Source: JABCPE02 sp963530895
GTDB taxonomy: Bacteria; Bacteroidota; Bacteroidia; Flavobacteriales; Weeksellaceae
NCBI GenBank assembly: GCA_963530895.1
Contig: CAUSFO010000004.1
Coordinates: 1 to 49,000, forward strand
Reading direction: 5' to 3'
DNA length: 49,000 bases
In this document: positions 24,545 through 34,069 of the stretch, piece by piece
Position numbering within the stretch: the first letter of the stretch is position 1
Layout of the letters: each line of letters opens with the position of its first letter
The notes under the pieces: generated by a model
The model's database searches: none
Told to the model about the DNA's origin: nothing
Seen by the model: the letters and a program-made list of their open reading frames with translations, nothing else
Translations under genes and position numbers: made by a program

Positions 24545-26133
24545 AAATAGAAAAAACTATTTTTTTATTAACCGCGTTATTTTTTATCTTATTACAAGGG
24601 GCATTTGTCTTACTTGGGGATAATGCTGTGCTATCTGATGACCTGAATCATTTAGAAATATTATACCAATATCAGGAAGGAAAATATAGTATATCAGAAG
24701 TTTATAACCTATACACCTCCGACCCTAACAGACACACACGCCCAATTTCTCCTATTGTGATAACATTCGCAACCTATTTAGGGGGATTTTGGACACCTTT
24801 GTTTTTCATTCATAATTTTCTTTTTCCCATCGCGGCATGGCTGCTAAAACTAATTTTAGATAAATTTTTCAGTGAATATAGCGCTTTTACACTATTAGCA
24901 TGTATATTGGTCACTGTATTTCCTTTATCTTCATCTAATTTATTCTCTTTTGTGATGTGTGGAGCTTATTTGATATACATATGGTATTTCCAAAGTATAT
25001 TATACCTATCATCAAAAGATAATTTGATTTATCATTTGATATCTGGAATATTATTAGGAATTTCACTGCTATTCCAAGAATTACATTTATTTTTGATTCC
25101 ATTATCCATATTTATTTTAGTAGTTACCAACAGAGAAAAAATCCTCCTGAAACTATCTCTTTCTATCGGTTTAGGTTTATTCATCGCTGTATTTTATAAG
25201 TTTTTCTTAGTAAAAATCATCTATCCTGGGCATTTTGATTATGCCGCATCTAAGGTTTCTTTTAGTCTTTCAAGTAGTTTTATCGTAATTTTCTCTTTTT
25301 TCAAATTATTCATCCTTGACTTTGCATATATTGCTAAACAAAGCATATTGTCCATTGCTGATTATTCTGGGATTGATTATATTTTGTTAGCTCTTGGACT
25401 TATTATTTCTGGAATGGTATCTATTTTCTGTAAATTTGACAAAACCATCCCAAAACGCTATTTCTTAGTGTTTTTGAGTATCTTTTTGATGACAATCGTT
25501 GTTTTCTTTATTTCACAATATCCAATGACCTCATTTAGTTTTGAGAACAGGATTTTACTTTGGGTCAAATTTTCTTATTCTTTACTTTTAGGATATTTGA
25601 TTTACAATGGTTTGGCTTTTACAAAAAAGAAAAGTTATCAAAACTTGCTGAAAACCTTATTATTTTTGTTTTTATCTACTAATTTTATTTGTGTCATCTC
25701 GGAAAAAAACTCTTGGATATACGCCAGCAATTATAATAAGAAACTTATCAAAAGCCTAGTTTCTCATCTTCCAAAAAATATCAAAGATGAAAAAATCATC
25801 ATCATACAAAACAACACAAATTATGATAAACTGATCACAGATGAAAAAACATTAAAGGCATCTTATGAAATGAGATCTGCATTGAGTATGTACATTCCTC
25901 ATACTTCTATAAATGGCTCCAATATATATAGAATCAGTACAAAGGACGCCTATTTATATTCTATTTTTGGAAAAAAACTGAACAATAGACCTCGTTCAGA
26001 AATCAAAGAAACTGAAACAGGATTCATTTTAGAAAAGGATAATATAAATTTCCCTTTTTATATCTTTGATTATGCTAACAATTCTTTACATTTGGTGAAA
26101 AATAAAAATGATTATAACAAGTTTCTAAAATAA
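24541..26133 (+). CDS. Polytopic membrane protein, possible GT-C glycosyltransferase
   Basis: A 530-residue inner-membrane protein with about ten hydrophobic helices between residues 8 and 395 and a hydrophilic C-terminal part of about 130 residues. Near the first extracytoplasmic loop is LLGDNAVLSDDLNHLEIL, with Asp33-Asp34 in the place where GT-C glycosyltransferases carry an acidic catalytic pair. This suggests transfer of a lipid-linked sugar on the outer face, but a polymerase role is also possible. No clear flippase was found in the operon. The base composition looks more AT-rich than its neighbours by eye. It is 9 bases from rfbA. Confidence 0.6.
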   Translation: MKIEKTIFLLTALFFILLQGAFVLLGDNAVLSDDLNHLEILYQYQEGKYSISEVYNLYTSDPNRHTRPISPIVITFATYLGGFWTPLFFIHNFLFPIAAWLLKLILDKFFSEYSAFTLLACILVTVFPLSSSNLFSFVMCGAYLIYIWYFQSILYLSSKDNLIYHLISGILLGISLLFQELHLFLIPLSIFILVVTNREKILLKLSLSIGLGLFIAVFYKFFLVKIIYPGHFDYAASKVSFSLSSSFIVIFSFFKLFILDFAYIAKQSILSIADYSGIDYILLALGLIISGMVSIFCKFDKTIPKRYFLVFLSIFLMTIVVFFISQYPMTSFSFENRILLWVKFSYSLLLGYLIYNGLAFTKKKSYQNLLKTLLFLFLSTNFICVISEKNSWIYASNYNKKLIKSLVSHLPKNIKDEKIIIIQNNTNYDKLITDEKTLKASYEMRSALSMYIPHTSINGSNIYRISTKDAYLYSIFGKKLNNRPRSEIKETETGFILEKDNINFPFYIFDYANNSLHLVKNKNDYNKFLK

Positions 26134-26142
26134 TAAAATACA

Positions 26143-27003
26143 ATGAAAGGAATAATTCTCGCGGGAGGTTCTGGAACAAGGCTCTACCCGCTAACCATCG
26201 CAGTAAGTAAGCAGTTAATGCCTGTATATGACAAGCCTATGATTTATTTCCCTATTTCTACCCTTCTATTGGCAGGAATCAGAGAGATACTCATCATCAC
26301 TACGCCGCACGACCAAGAGGCTTTCAAAAAACTATTGGGAGACGGCTCACAAATCGGGTGTAAGTTTGAATACAAAGTTCAGCCTTCTCCAGATGGGCTG
26401 GCTCAGGCGTTTATTTTAGGTGAGGAGTTCATTGGTTCAGATTCTGTAGCGCTGGTTTTGGGCGATAATATTTTCTACGGCTCTGGTCTTCCTCAGCTAT
26501 TGGAAAGCAAAACCCAAGTGAAAGGCGGCTGCGTATTTGCCTACCCTGTTTCCGACCCCGAAAGATACGGTGTAGTAGAATTTGATGAAAACCAAAAAGC
26601 CGTTTCCATAGAAGAAAAACCTGCCGTGCCAAAGTCCAACTATGCCGTGCCTGGTCTTTATTTCTATGACAATTCCGTGGTAGAATATGCTAAAAACCTA
26701 AAACCTTCGGCAAGAGGAGAATTGGAAATTACCGATATCAATAAAATTTATCTTGAAAAAGGTCAGTTAGAAGTAGGTGTGATGAGCCGAGGAACAGCTT
26801 GGCTCGATACAGGGACTTTTGATTCCCTTCACGAGGCGTCTGAATTCGTAAAAGTTCTTGAAAAAAGACAAGGCGTGAAAATCTCCTGCATTGAAGAGAT
26901 TGCCTACAAAAAAGGATTTATCAACAAGGAACAACTTCTAAAATCTGCCGAAAAATACGGAAAAAGCGGCTACGGAGATTATCTTAAAAAGCTGATAAAA
27001 TAA
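26143..27003 (+). CDS. rfbA: Glucose-1-phosphate thymidylyltransferase
   Basis: Makes dTDP-glucose from glucose 1-phosphate and dTTP, the first step of the dTDP-sugar branch. The N-terminal nucleotidyltransferase motif is ILAGGSGTRLYPLT, with KQLMPVYDKPMIYFP after it. Further family marks are LVLGDNIFYG, FAYPVSDPERYGVVEFD, ISIEEKP-like VSIEEKPAVPKSNYAVPGLYFYD, and RGTAWLDTGTFDSL. Length 286 is typical of the short RmlA form. It is the last gene of the operon and lies far from rfbB, separated by eight genes. A strong terminator follows. Confidence 0.96.
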   Translation: MKGIILAGGSGTRLYPLTIAVSKQLMPVYDKPMIYFPISTLLLAGIREILIITTPHDQEAFKKLLGDGSQIGCKFEYKVQPSPDGLAQAFILGEEFIGSDSVALVLGDNIFYGSGLPQLLESKTQVKGGCVFAYPVSDPERYGVVEFDENQKAVSIEEKPAVPKSNYAVPGLYFYDNSVVEYAKNLKPSARGELEITDINKIYLEKGQLEVGVMSRGTAWLDTGTFDSLHEASEFVKVLEKRQGVKISCIEEIAYKKGFINKEQLLKSAEKYGKSGYGDYLKKLIK

Positions 27004-27019
27004 TTTAAAAACCTCAATA

Positions 27020-27047
27020 AAAAATCCCTCTTAAATGAGGGATTTTT
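27020..27047. terminator. Bidirectional terminator between rfbA and argS
   Basis: Inverted repeat AAAATCCCTC/GAGGGATTTT (27021-27030 with 27037-27046) with a six-base loop, flanked by A on one side and T on the other. It can stop both the plus-strand polysaccharide operon and the minus-strand argS transcript. Confidence 0.85.
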
Positions 27048-27077
27048 ATTTTTTGTTATATAGCGGTTGGTGTATTC

Positions 27078-28838
27078 TTACATTCTATCCACCACACCTA
27101 TTCCGAGCAGATGTAAAGACTTTCTAATCACCACACCTGTGAGCTGTGACAGATACAGTCGGAATTTCTTCACATCTTCGTTTTCGTTGTTCAAAATCGG
27201 ATTGTTTTGGTAAAAAGCATTGTAGAGTTTCACCACTTCATAAACATAATTAGCCAAATGAGCAGGGCTGAGTGCCGCCGCCGCTTTGCTTACAGTTTCC
27301 TTGTATTCGCTAAGGGCAATGATAAGTTCTTTCTCGTTCTCACTAAGAGCGATATTTTCAGAGAAATTGAAATCCGTTCCTTCGGCTCTTTTTAGCAAAG
27401 ACTGAATTCTAGCGTAAGCATACTGAATGAAAGGCCCTGTATTCCCATTGAAATCCACACTTTCCTCTGGATTGAAAAGCATTTTTTTCTTCGGATCTAC
27501 TTTCAGCATAAAATATTTCAACGCTCCAAGACCTACGATTTCATAAGATTTTTCTTTTTCCTCTTCGGTCAGCGCTTCCAGTTTTCCAAGTTCCTGCGCT
27601 TTTTCTTTCGCCGTAAGATACATTTCCTGCATCAGGTCATCGGCATCCACCACCGTTCCTTCACGAGATTTCATCTTCCCGTTAGGAAGTTCCACCATTC
27701 CGTAGGATAGATGGTAAAGGTGCTCCGCCCAAGTGTAGCAGAGTTTTTTTAGGATTTTAAACAAAACCTGAAAATGATAATCCTGCTCATTTCCCACCGT
27801 GTAGATAAGTCTCTGTATATCATTATCCGCGAAACGCCCCACGGCAGTTCCCAAATCCTGCGTTATATAGACAGAAGTACCATCCCCACGAAGGAGAAGT
27901 TTTTCATCCAAGCCTTCATCGGTAAGGTCACACCATACAGAGCCATCTTCTTTGGTGAAAAAAACGCCTTTGTCCAGCCCTTCTTTTATCAAATCTTTAC
28001 CCAAAAGGTAAGTTTGGCTTTCGTATTGAACTTGGTCAAAATCTACTCCAAGGCGTTTATAAGTTTCTGCAAATCCCGCATAAACCCAAGCGTTCATTTT
28101 TCCCCAAAGGTTTCTTACTTTTTCATCGCCATTTTCCCAGTCCAACAGCATTTTTTGAGCCTCTAAAATAGACGGCGCCTGTTTTTTAGCCGTTTCTTCG
28201 TCCATGCCTTGTTCTTTCAGTTGGGCTATTTCTGCTTTGTAATGTTTGTCAAATTCCACATAGTAGTTTCCCACCAACTTGTCGCCTTTGGTCTGCGTAG
28301 ATTCTGGCGTTGCTCCATTCCCGAATTTTTCCCAAGCCAGCATAGATTTACAAATGTGGATTCCTCTATCGTTGATGATTTGGGTTTTGATAACATTGTA
28401 GCCTTCTTCTTTCAAAATATTAGCAATAGAAAAACCTAAAAGATTATTTCTAATGTGTCCCAAATGCAGAGGCTTGTTGGTATTTGGCGAAGAATATTCC
28501 ACCATAATAGTTTCATTCTTAGGCGTGATTTTCTCTAAATTTTCTGAAAGATTTTTAAAACTTTGCAGGAAAACATTGTCCTTTAATTTTAGGTTAAGAA
28601 AACCTTTCACAATGTTATAATTTTCCACAAAATCCACCTCCGAAAGTATCTTGTCACCAAGTTCTGTCGCGATGATATCTGGACTTTTTTTCAAAACTTT
28701 AACCAAAGGAAAAGTTACGACCGTAAAATCTCCTTCAAAATCAGGTTTTGTCTGCTGAATTTCAGGAACGAAATCTACCAAACCAAAATTCTCTGCTAAA
28801 ACTTTCTGTATTTTTTCAAGTAAAATCTCTCTAACCAT
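27078..28838 (-). CDS. argS: Arginyl-tRNA synthetase
   Basis: Class I aminoacyl-tRNA synthetase charging tRNA-Arg, 586 residues, cytoplasmic. The N-terminal Add-1 domain spans about residues 1-85. The HIGH-type motif is in SSPNTNKPLHLGHIRNN, the KMSKS-type region is NGKMKSREGTVVDADDL, and a C-terminal DALR anticodon-binding domain includes YAYARIQSLLKRA and ends LHLLGIGVVDRM. Length is normal. It stands alone between the polysaccharide operon and the SusD/SusC pair, with a -7 element 18 bases upstream. Confidence 0.97.
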   Translation of the reverse strand: MVREILLEKIQKVLAENFGLVDFVPEIQQTKPDFEGDFTVVTFPLVKVLKKSPDIIATELGDKILSEVDFVENYNIVKGFLNLKLKDNVFLQSFKNLSENLEKITPKNETIMVEYSSPNTNKPLHLGHIRNNLLGFSIANILKEEGYNVIKTQIINDRGIHICKSMLAWEKFGNGATPESTQTKGDKLVGNYYVEFDKHYKAEIAQLKEQGMDEETAKKQAPSILEAQKMLLDWENGDEKVRNLWGKMNAWVYAGFAETYKRLGVDFDQVQYESQTYLLGKDLIKEGLDKGVFFTKEDGSVWCDLTDEGLDEKLLLRGDGTSVYITQDLGTAVGRFADNDIQRLIYTVGNEQDYHFQVLFKILKKLCYTWAEHLYHLSYGMVELPNGKMKSREGTVVDADDLMQEMYLTAKEKAQELGKLEALTEEEKEKSYEIVGLGALKYFMLKVDPKKKMLFNPEESVDFNGNTGPFIQYAYARIQSLLKRAEGTDFNFSENIALSENEKELIIALSEYKETVSKAAAALSPAHLANYVYEVVKLYNAFYQNNPILNNENEDVKKFRLYLSQLTGVVIRKSLHLLGIGVVDRM

Positions 28839-28855
28839 AATAAATAAAATAATCG

Positions 28856-28863
28856 CAAAGATA
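28856..28863 (-). promoter_or_regulatory. Probable -7 element of argS
   Basis: TATCTTTG on the minus strand fits TAnnTTTG exactly, 17 bases before the argS ATG, leaving a leader of about 10 bases. The -33 position falls in the loop of the susD terminator and shows only a T run. Confidence 0.5.
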
Positions 28864-28870
28864 AAAAATA

Positions 28871-28903
28871 TAAAGGAAATCCCTGAAAAAGAGATTCCCT
28901 TTA
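28871..28903 (-). terminator. Intrinsic terminator after the SusD gene
   Basis: Inverted repeat TAAAGGAAATC (28871-28881) and GATTCCCTTTA (28893-28903), with one mismatch and an 11-base loop, followed on the minus strand by TATTTTTTAT. It separates the SusC-SusD transcript from argS. Confidence 0.75.
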
Positions 28904-28933
28904 TAAAAAAATTAGTTAAAAATGAAGAGGTTA

Positions 28934-30373
28934 TTAGTTATCCCACCAAACTCTATTACTCAGCCCTGTGTATGGAATCGGAATCCCTGGCCCAGCCACT
29001 AGATTGGCTCTATTAGAGTTAATTTCCACATCTGGATATGGTAGGTTTCTCGGAATGACATTGGAAGTTACATTGCTCGCTGCTGGTGTGAGAGCTGGGA
29101 AGCCTGTTCTTCTCCAATCTACCCAAGACTCATAAGATGCTTGGAACATGGTAATCCATTTTTGCTCCATGATTCTCTGTAAAGTCCCATTATAAGCCAC
29201 ATTCGCATTTGCTAAATATGCCGCTGCAGAAGAAGATAAACCTAATGCTGCGAAATCCTGTGTAATCGCTGCTTGATACGCCGCTTGTGCTCTTGAATCA
29301 GATGCTCTGTGATACACTTCTGCTTTGATGAAATTAACTTCCGCTGCGCTCATCAGAACCACAGGAGCTTTTATAGACGCATAAGCGCTTCCTACACGGG
29401 AATATCTATTCTTTTTGGAGTCTTCCTCATCATTTCCTGGTGCATTACCCAAATACTGTCCTTTTAATCCTAAAACATTATTAGCAACAGGCTCAAAATA
29501 AACACCTACCCTAGGGTCTGACAATGCTTTCATCTTATCTACAATTGTACTGGATACTGCTTGGTCGCTTCTTCCAGAAAGCACATCAAACTGATAGATA
29601 GGATTGGCATTAGAAGCTACAGTACCAAAGAGAACCTTTGCATCATCCATACTAGTGTCTATAAGACTAGGATTGGATGCCAAAAAATTCGCTGCTGCAT
29701 TGGGCTGTCTGCGGCTTAAATGGTTTAGTAATCGTAGTTTTAACGAATTTCCGTATTTTTTCCATTTTGCCACATCCCCTCCATAGACTATATCTCCAGA
29801 AATAGTTTCTGTTCCTGCTGAAAGAGCTGCTAACCCCTCATCTATCATGACAATAAGAGCTGGATAGATATTTTCCTGTTTGTCATAAGCAGGAGTAATA
29901 TTAGCTCTTCCCTGTAAAGCTTCAGAAAAAGGGATATCCCCAAACATATCTGTGACAACACTGAATGCATGAGCCTGAAGAAGCTTAGAAACCCCTACAT
30001 ACGCCCTATTTCCAGAGGCTGCAGCCTTGTTTTCCAGCTCTCTCATACCCATCAACACATTATTATAAAAAGCCCCCCAAGCCACATCTGTACTAGAAGA
30101 GGTAATTCTATATTGTGCATAATCAAGTGGCTGCGCCCTATGTCCCGCATAATGCTGAACGATACTTGCTGGCATTCTAGTTCCCTCACCACCAAGAGCA
30201 AAGGCAAAACCAACCTGTGAACCACTAAGAAGCCCTGACAAAGAAGCTTCTGAAGGATTATTAGGATCTACATTAATATCCAACTCCTGTCTACAAGAAG
30301 TAACAACCAAAGGAGTCGCTGTCAAAGCTAAAAGAACAGCATATTTAGATATATTATTTCTGATTTTTTTCAT
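28934..30373 (-). CDS. SusD/RagB-family outer-membrane lipoprotein
   Basis: Surface lipoprotein that works as the lid and ligand-binding part of a SusCD transporter, 479 residues. The lipoprotein signal ends TPLVVTSC, putting the lipidated Cys near residue 27. The mature protein begins RQELDINVDPNNPSEAS, typical of the family, and the helical repeat region and C-terminal segment (VDWRRTGFPALTPA, IPRNLPYPDVEINSN) fit the SusD-like 2 branch. No polysaccharide hydrolase lies nearby, so the ligand could be a peptide or glycan and cannot be named. It lies 12 bases after the SusC gene. Confidence 0.92.
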   Translation of the reverse strand: MKKIRNNISKYAVLLALTATPLVVTSCRQELDINVDPNNPSEASLSGLLSGSQVGFAFALGGEGTRMPASIVQHYAGHRAQPLDYAQYRITSSSTDVAWGAFYNNVLMGMRELENKAAASGNRAYVGVSKLLQAHAFSVVTDMFGDIPFSEALQGRANITPAYDKQENIYPALIVMIDEGLAALSAGTETISGDIVYGGDVAKWKKYGNSLKLRLLNHLSRRQPNAAANFLASNPSLIDTSMDDAKVLFGTVASNANPIYQFDVLSGRSDQAVSSTIVDKMKALSDPRVGVYFEPVANNVLGLKGQYLGNAPGNDEEDSKKNRYSRVGSAYASIKAPVVLMSAAEVNFIKAEVYHRASDSRAQAAYQAAITQDFAALGLSSSAAAYLANANVAYNGTLQRIMEQKWITMFQASYESWVDWRRTGFPALTPAASNVTSNVIPRNLPYPDVEINSNRANLVAGPGIPIPYTGLSNRVWWDN

Positions 30374-30385
30374 TTTTCTTAGTTT

Positions 30386-33259
30386 TTAGAATTGAACTTT
30401 TAAATTAACACCAAAGCTTCTTGTCGAAGGGAATGCAAAACGAGAAACACCCTGTGCATTTCCTGTCCCGAAAGAGCTTGATTCTGGGTCTATGTGAGGC
30501 ACCTTTGTCCATAAGAAAAGATTTCTACCAAATACACCTACATCTATACTTCTTATGAAATCAAATCCTGCTGGTCGGAAACTGTATCCTAAGCTAATCT
30601 CACGAAGTTTCACCCAGTCATTTTTATACACATAAGCTTCTGTTGGAAGTGAATTATAATAATTTTGGTTTATCACAATAGGCGTTGTATTTGGTGTTCC
30701 TGCAGATGTTACACCAGGGAAAACTGTTGTTCCATTTTCTCTTTCTAATGTCTTTGCAGATACACCATAGAAATCCAACAATTCTTCTGTTCCATTAAAC
30801 AAATATCCTCCTTGTCTAATATCCAACTGTGCTGTGAGGTACACTCCTTTATATTTAAAAGTTGTTCCTACACTTCCTGTCCAGTCTGGCTCCACATGTC
30901 CCAAAACTTGACCACTCTGGATCATTGGCTTACCATTACTTCCCACCAAAATATTTCCATTGGCATCTCTCATATAGGCACTACCAACGATAGAACCATA
31001 TCTTTCACCTTTTACAGCATAGATAGCAGGGCTTCCTGAGAAACCTCCCATATATATTCTATCTGTTTTAGGGTGTGTTTCTTCCACCAATGAGCGAATT
31101 CTACTAAAATTAAAATTAACTTCCCAGCTAAAATCTTTTGCTTTGATAGGTGTGACTTTCAGTCCTGCCTCTATCCCTTTAGAAGAAGTTTGTCCTGTGT
31201 TCTCAATGGATATAGCAGCCCCTGAAGTAGGAGAAATCCTAAGTCCAATGATTCCATCTGTATTCTTGTTTTCGAAATAAGTGAACTCCAAACCAATTCT
31301 ATTCTTCAAGAAACGAAGTTCTGTTCCTACCTCATATTCCGTTGTAAATTCGGGTTTTAAGTCTGGATCATTCCATGTGTTTGCCACTTTGTATCCTACA
31401 TAAGTCCCTAAATCATTATTAAAAGGAAATTTAAGTCCTGGCACGAATCCATCACCATACTCTGCTTTTCTATATGCTTGGAAAACTAAATAAGGATCTG
31501 CATCTCTTGCCGTTCTGGAAATCCCAGCACGCAGTTTACCATAACTTAATATATCCTTATTAATATTAAATGCATCCGAGAAGACAAAGGAACCACTTAC
31601 CCCAGGGTAGAAATAAGCTCTATTGTTTTCTGGTAAAGTAGAGGCCATCTCGTATCTTCCTACTAGGTTCAGAAACAAATAATTTTTGTAACTCAAAGAA
31701 ACATCCCCAAAGAATCCAAATAATGTTCTTTTGGTTTCATAGTTGTAGCCCGGGTCAAAAGAAGCGATGTTATCAGTATTTACCAAACCTGGTGCAGCTA
31801 GTGCATTCCCTGTAATAACACTATTTCTGTAAGTTCTCTTGTTATAGTCCTGTCCCACCACAACTGTCAATGCCAAGTTATCCGTAATATTAGTATTGAT
31901 ATTTGCCATCAATGTTGAGGTAAGCTCATTTCTCTTCACATCATCATAAGACAAATATCCTTTCACTTTTGAACCAGAATATATATCCCTGAATATCACC
32001 CTATTATCTACAAAATAATCATTTCCTAATCTATATGTCAGTTTCAACCATTTTGTTAAATCATATCCTAAGTTCAAACTCGCAATGAAACGGTCACTGG
32101 AAGTTTTAGCAAAGTTTTTATAAACAGACCAATATGGGTTGTCAAAACTTCCCCCTCGGAAATTGATTTGTTCGCCAGTAGTAGGATTAACATAGCCGTA
32201 CCCCTTCAAATTCCAGCTCACAGGAGTGTGGAACAAGGCGAAAATAGGGTTGTTCCCATCCTGTCCAGAAAATGGAACATTTCCTTTGGTTTTATTATAA
32301 GAGACATTTACTCCTGCATTGAATTTCTCTGTAACCTGCGTATTTCCATTAAATCTAAAATTGGTCTTCTCATATTCTTGGTTAGGGACAATGGAAGTCT
32401 GCAAGGAATGTCCTGCTGACAAGAAAACATTAGATTTATTAAATGAATGTGACAAGGATACATTATTATTTCTCGTTACTCCAGTCTGTAAAAACTGCTT
32501 TCTCGGGTCATAAACAGAGAGCGTAACATTTTTTCCTGCCGCATCACTATACACAGTCTGCCCTTGTATTTTTGGCCCCCATGAATAAGAAGTCCCTTCT
32601 CCATATACGCCTCTACTCCCCTGTGCATAGACTGTCTGATAATCTGGAAGAACCAAAGCATTATCTACTGCAACCTGCGTAGAAAGAGTTATTTGTGGCT
32701 TCCCTGCTCTTGCTTTACCTGATTTCGTTGTAATGAGTATAACTCCATTAGAACCTCTATTTCCATAAAGAACAGCTCCAGCGGCACCTTTCAGGATATT
32801 GATACTCTCAATATCATCAGGATTGATATCCGCTGCTCTGTTTGGAGAAGAAATTCCTGTAACGGTGTTTGAGTTCCCATCATTCGCATTAGTGATAGGC
32901 ACTCCATCAATTACATACAGAGGCTCGTTAGAATTAGTAAGAGATTTCGCACCTCCCCTTATTACCAATCTACTCCCAGAACCTGGCGCCCCGCCAGAAG
33001 AGATTACCTGAAGTCCTGCTGCTTTCCCCGAAAGCGAATTGACTAAATTCTGATTCCCAACTTTTGACAAGTCATCTCCGCCTACTTTCGTAGTTGAATA
33101 CCCAAGAGATTTATTGTCTCTCTTAATTCCTAAAGCGGTGATTACCACCTCGCCGATTTCCTTGACTTTCACAGAGTCTTTTGGTTTTTCCTGCGCGTTT
33201 CCGATCACAAAGGAAGAAGAAAGAACAACTGCCAAGACATTTGATGTTAGTTTCTTCAT
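30386..33259 (-). CDS. SusC/RagA-family TonB-dependent outer-membrane transporter
   Basis: TonB-linked outer-membrane channel, 957 residues. A signal peptide of about 22 residues (ending VIGNAQ) leads directly to a TonB-box-like segment EIGEVVITALGIKR and the plug domain (LSGKAAGLQVISSGG, LYVIDGVPI). The SusC signature ILKGAAGAVLYGNRGSNGVILITTK sits near residue 155. The barrel follows and ends SFGVNLKVQF with a terminal Phe. Many SusC proteins have a carboxypeptidase-regulatory-like domain of about 80 residues before the plug; it is absent here. The pair with SusD is standard, but no sensor, sigma/anti-sigma or enzyme gene is adjacent. Confidence 0.94.
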   Translation of the reverse strand: MKKLTSNVLAVVLSSSFVIGNAQEKPKDSVKVKEIGEVVITALGIKRDNKSLGYSTTKVGGDDLSKVGNQNLVNSLSGKAAGLQVISSGGAPGSGSRLVIRGGAKSLTNSNEPLYVIDGVPITNANDGNSNTVTGISSPNRAADINPDDIESINILKGAAGAVLYGNRGSNGVILITTKSGKARAGKPQITLSTQVAVDNALVLPDYQTVYAQGSRGVYGEGTSYSWGPKIQGQTVYSDAAGKNVTLSVYDPRKQFLQTGVTRNNNVSLSHSFNKSNVFLSAGHSLQTSIVPNQEYEKTNFRFNGNTQVTEKFNAGVNVSYNKTKGNVPFSGQDGNNPIFALFHTPVSWNLKGYGYVNPTTGEQINFRGGSFDNPYWSVYKNFAKTSSDRFIASLNLGYDLTKWLKLTYRLGNDYFVDNRVIFRDIYSGSKVKGYLSYDDVKRNELTSTLMANINTNITDNLALTVVVGQDYNKRTYRNSVITGNALAAPGLVNTDNIASFDPGYNYETKRTLFGFFGDVSLSYKNYLFLNLVGRYEMASTLPENNRAYFYPGVSGSFVFSDAFNINKDILSYGKLRAGISRTARDADPYLVFQAYRKAEYGDGFVPGLKFPFNNDLGTYVGYKVANTWNDPDLKPEFTTEYEVGTELRFLKNRIGLEFTYFENKNTDGIIGLRISPTSGAAISIENTGQTSSKGIEAGLKVTPIKAKDFSWEVNFNFSRIRSLVEETHPKTDRIYMGGFSGSPAIYAVKGERYGSIVGSAYMRDANGNILVGSNGKPMIQSGQVLGHVEPDWTGSVGTTFKYKGVYLTAQLDIRQGGYLFNGTEELLDFYGVSAKTLERENGTTVFPGVTSAGTPNTTPIVINQNYYNSLPTEAYVYKNDWVKLREISLGYSFRPAGFDFIRSIDVGVFGRNLFLWTKVPHIDPESSSFGTGNAQGVSRFAFPSTRSFGVNLKVQF

Positions 33260-33288
33260 AATTAAAAGTTATTTTGGTTTTTCTTTGA

Positions 33289-33319
33289 CAATTTTATAAC
33301 ATTTTTTTAATAAAAACAA
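33289..33319 (-). promoter_or_regulatory. Probable promoter of the susC-susD pair
   Basis: On the minus strand TTG (33317-33319), a 20-base spacer and TAAAATTG (33289-33296, one change from TAnnTTTG) lie 30 bases before the susC ATG. Confidence 0.45.
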
Positions 33320-33339
33320 TAGATTTGTAAAAAAAATAT

Positions 33340-33347
33340 TAAATTTG
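33340..33347 (+). promoter_or_regulatory. Probable -7 element of rnhB
   Basis: TAAATTTG fits the -7 consensus 40 bases before the rnhB ATG. The only upstream TTTG (33324-33327) is 12 bases away, too close for the usual spacing, so the -33 element is unclear. Confidence 0.4.
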
Positions 33348-33387
33348 TGCTAAATTTTATTTAAAACTTAATTTTTATTGAATATTT

Positions 33388-33987
33388 ATGAATTCAAAGC
33401 GTTTTTGGTCTGAAATTTGTATTGAGGCTGGTTGTGATGAGGTAGGAAGAGGCTGTCTGGCAGGTCCTGTGGTCGCTGCCGCTGTGATTATTGATGAAAA
33501 ATTTAACCACGACCTCATCAATGACTCTAAAAAACTCACCACAAAGGTTCGGTTAGAATTAGACCTATACATCAGGGAAAATGCTGTGGATTTTGCGATT
33601 GCAGAAGTTCCACCGTCTTTCATTGACCAGCATAACATACTGAATGCCAGCATCCATACGATGCACTTGGCATTAGACCAGCTAAAAACCCGACCAGAGC
33701 TGATTTTAGTGGACGGGAATAGGTTTCATCCGTATAATTTTATTCCACATGAGTGCATTGTAAAAGGCGACAGCAAGGTGCTTTCTATCGCAGCTGCTTC
33801 TATTTTAGCTAAAAACTACCGAGATCAGCTCATGCTGAAACTCCACGAAGAATTCCCTGAATACGCTTGGGACAAGAATGTAGGCTATCCCACCAAAGCC
33901 CATAGAGAGGCTATCAAGAAACACGGCGTAACGCCTTATCACAGAATGAGTTTTAAACTTCTAAGCGATTCTGATAAACCTTCCTGA
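33388..33987 (+). CDS. rnhB: Ribonuclease HII
   Basis: Endonuclease cutting RNA in RNA-DNA hybrids, including single ribonucleotides in DNA; 199 residues, cytoplasmic. The catalytic Asp-Glu pair is in EAGCDEVGRGCLAGPVVAAA. Further acidic ligands are in LILVDGN and near SIAAASILAKNYRDQLM. NVGYPTKAHREAIKKHGVTPYHRMSF is a conserved C-terminal segment. Length and motifs are ordinary. Divergent from susC and followed 82 bases later by the symporter gene, which has its own promoter. Confidence 0.96.
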   Translation: MNSKRFWSEICIEAGCDEVGRGCLAGPVVAAAVIIDEKFNHDLINDSKKLTTKVRLELDLYIRENAVDFAIAEVPPSFIDQHNILNASIHTMHLALDQLKTRPELILVDGNRFHPYNFIPHECIVKGDSKVLSIAAASILAKNYRDQLMLKLHEEFPEYAWDKNVGYPTKAHREAIKKHGVTPYHRMSFKLLSDSDKPS

Positions 33988-34042
33988 TGATTTAATAATT
34001 TGCTTAAAAGACTCTTATGTTTCCTCTTTTTAGTTTATTCAT

Positions 34043-34050
34043 TATATTTG
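34043..34050 (+). promoter_or_regulatory. Probable -7 element of the symporter gene
   Basis: TATATTTG fits TAnnTTTG exactly, 19 bases before the ATG at 34070. The -33 region is T-rich without a clear TTTG. The expected leader is about 13 bases. Confidence 0.45.
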
Positions 34051-34069
34051 CAACAAACAAAAAGTAGTA

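Noticed and set aside
16196..27003. Polysaccharide operon as a recent mobile island
   Set aside because: No integrase, insertion sequence, tRNA or flanking repeat is visible. AT-richness in parts suggests mosaic origin, but I could not compute composition and do not claim transfer.
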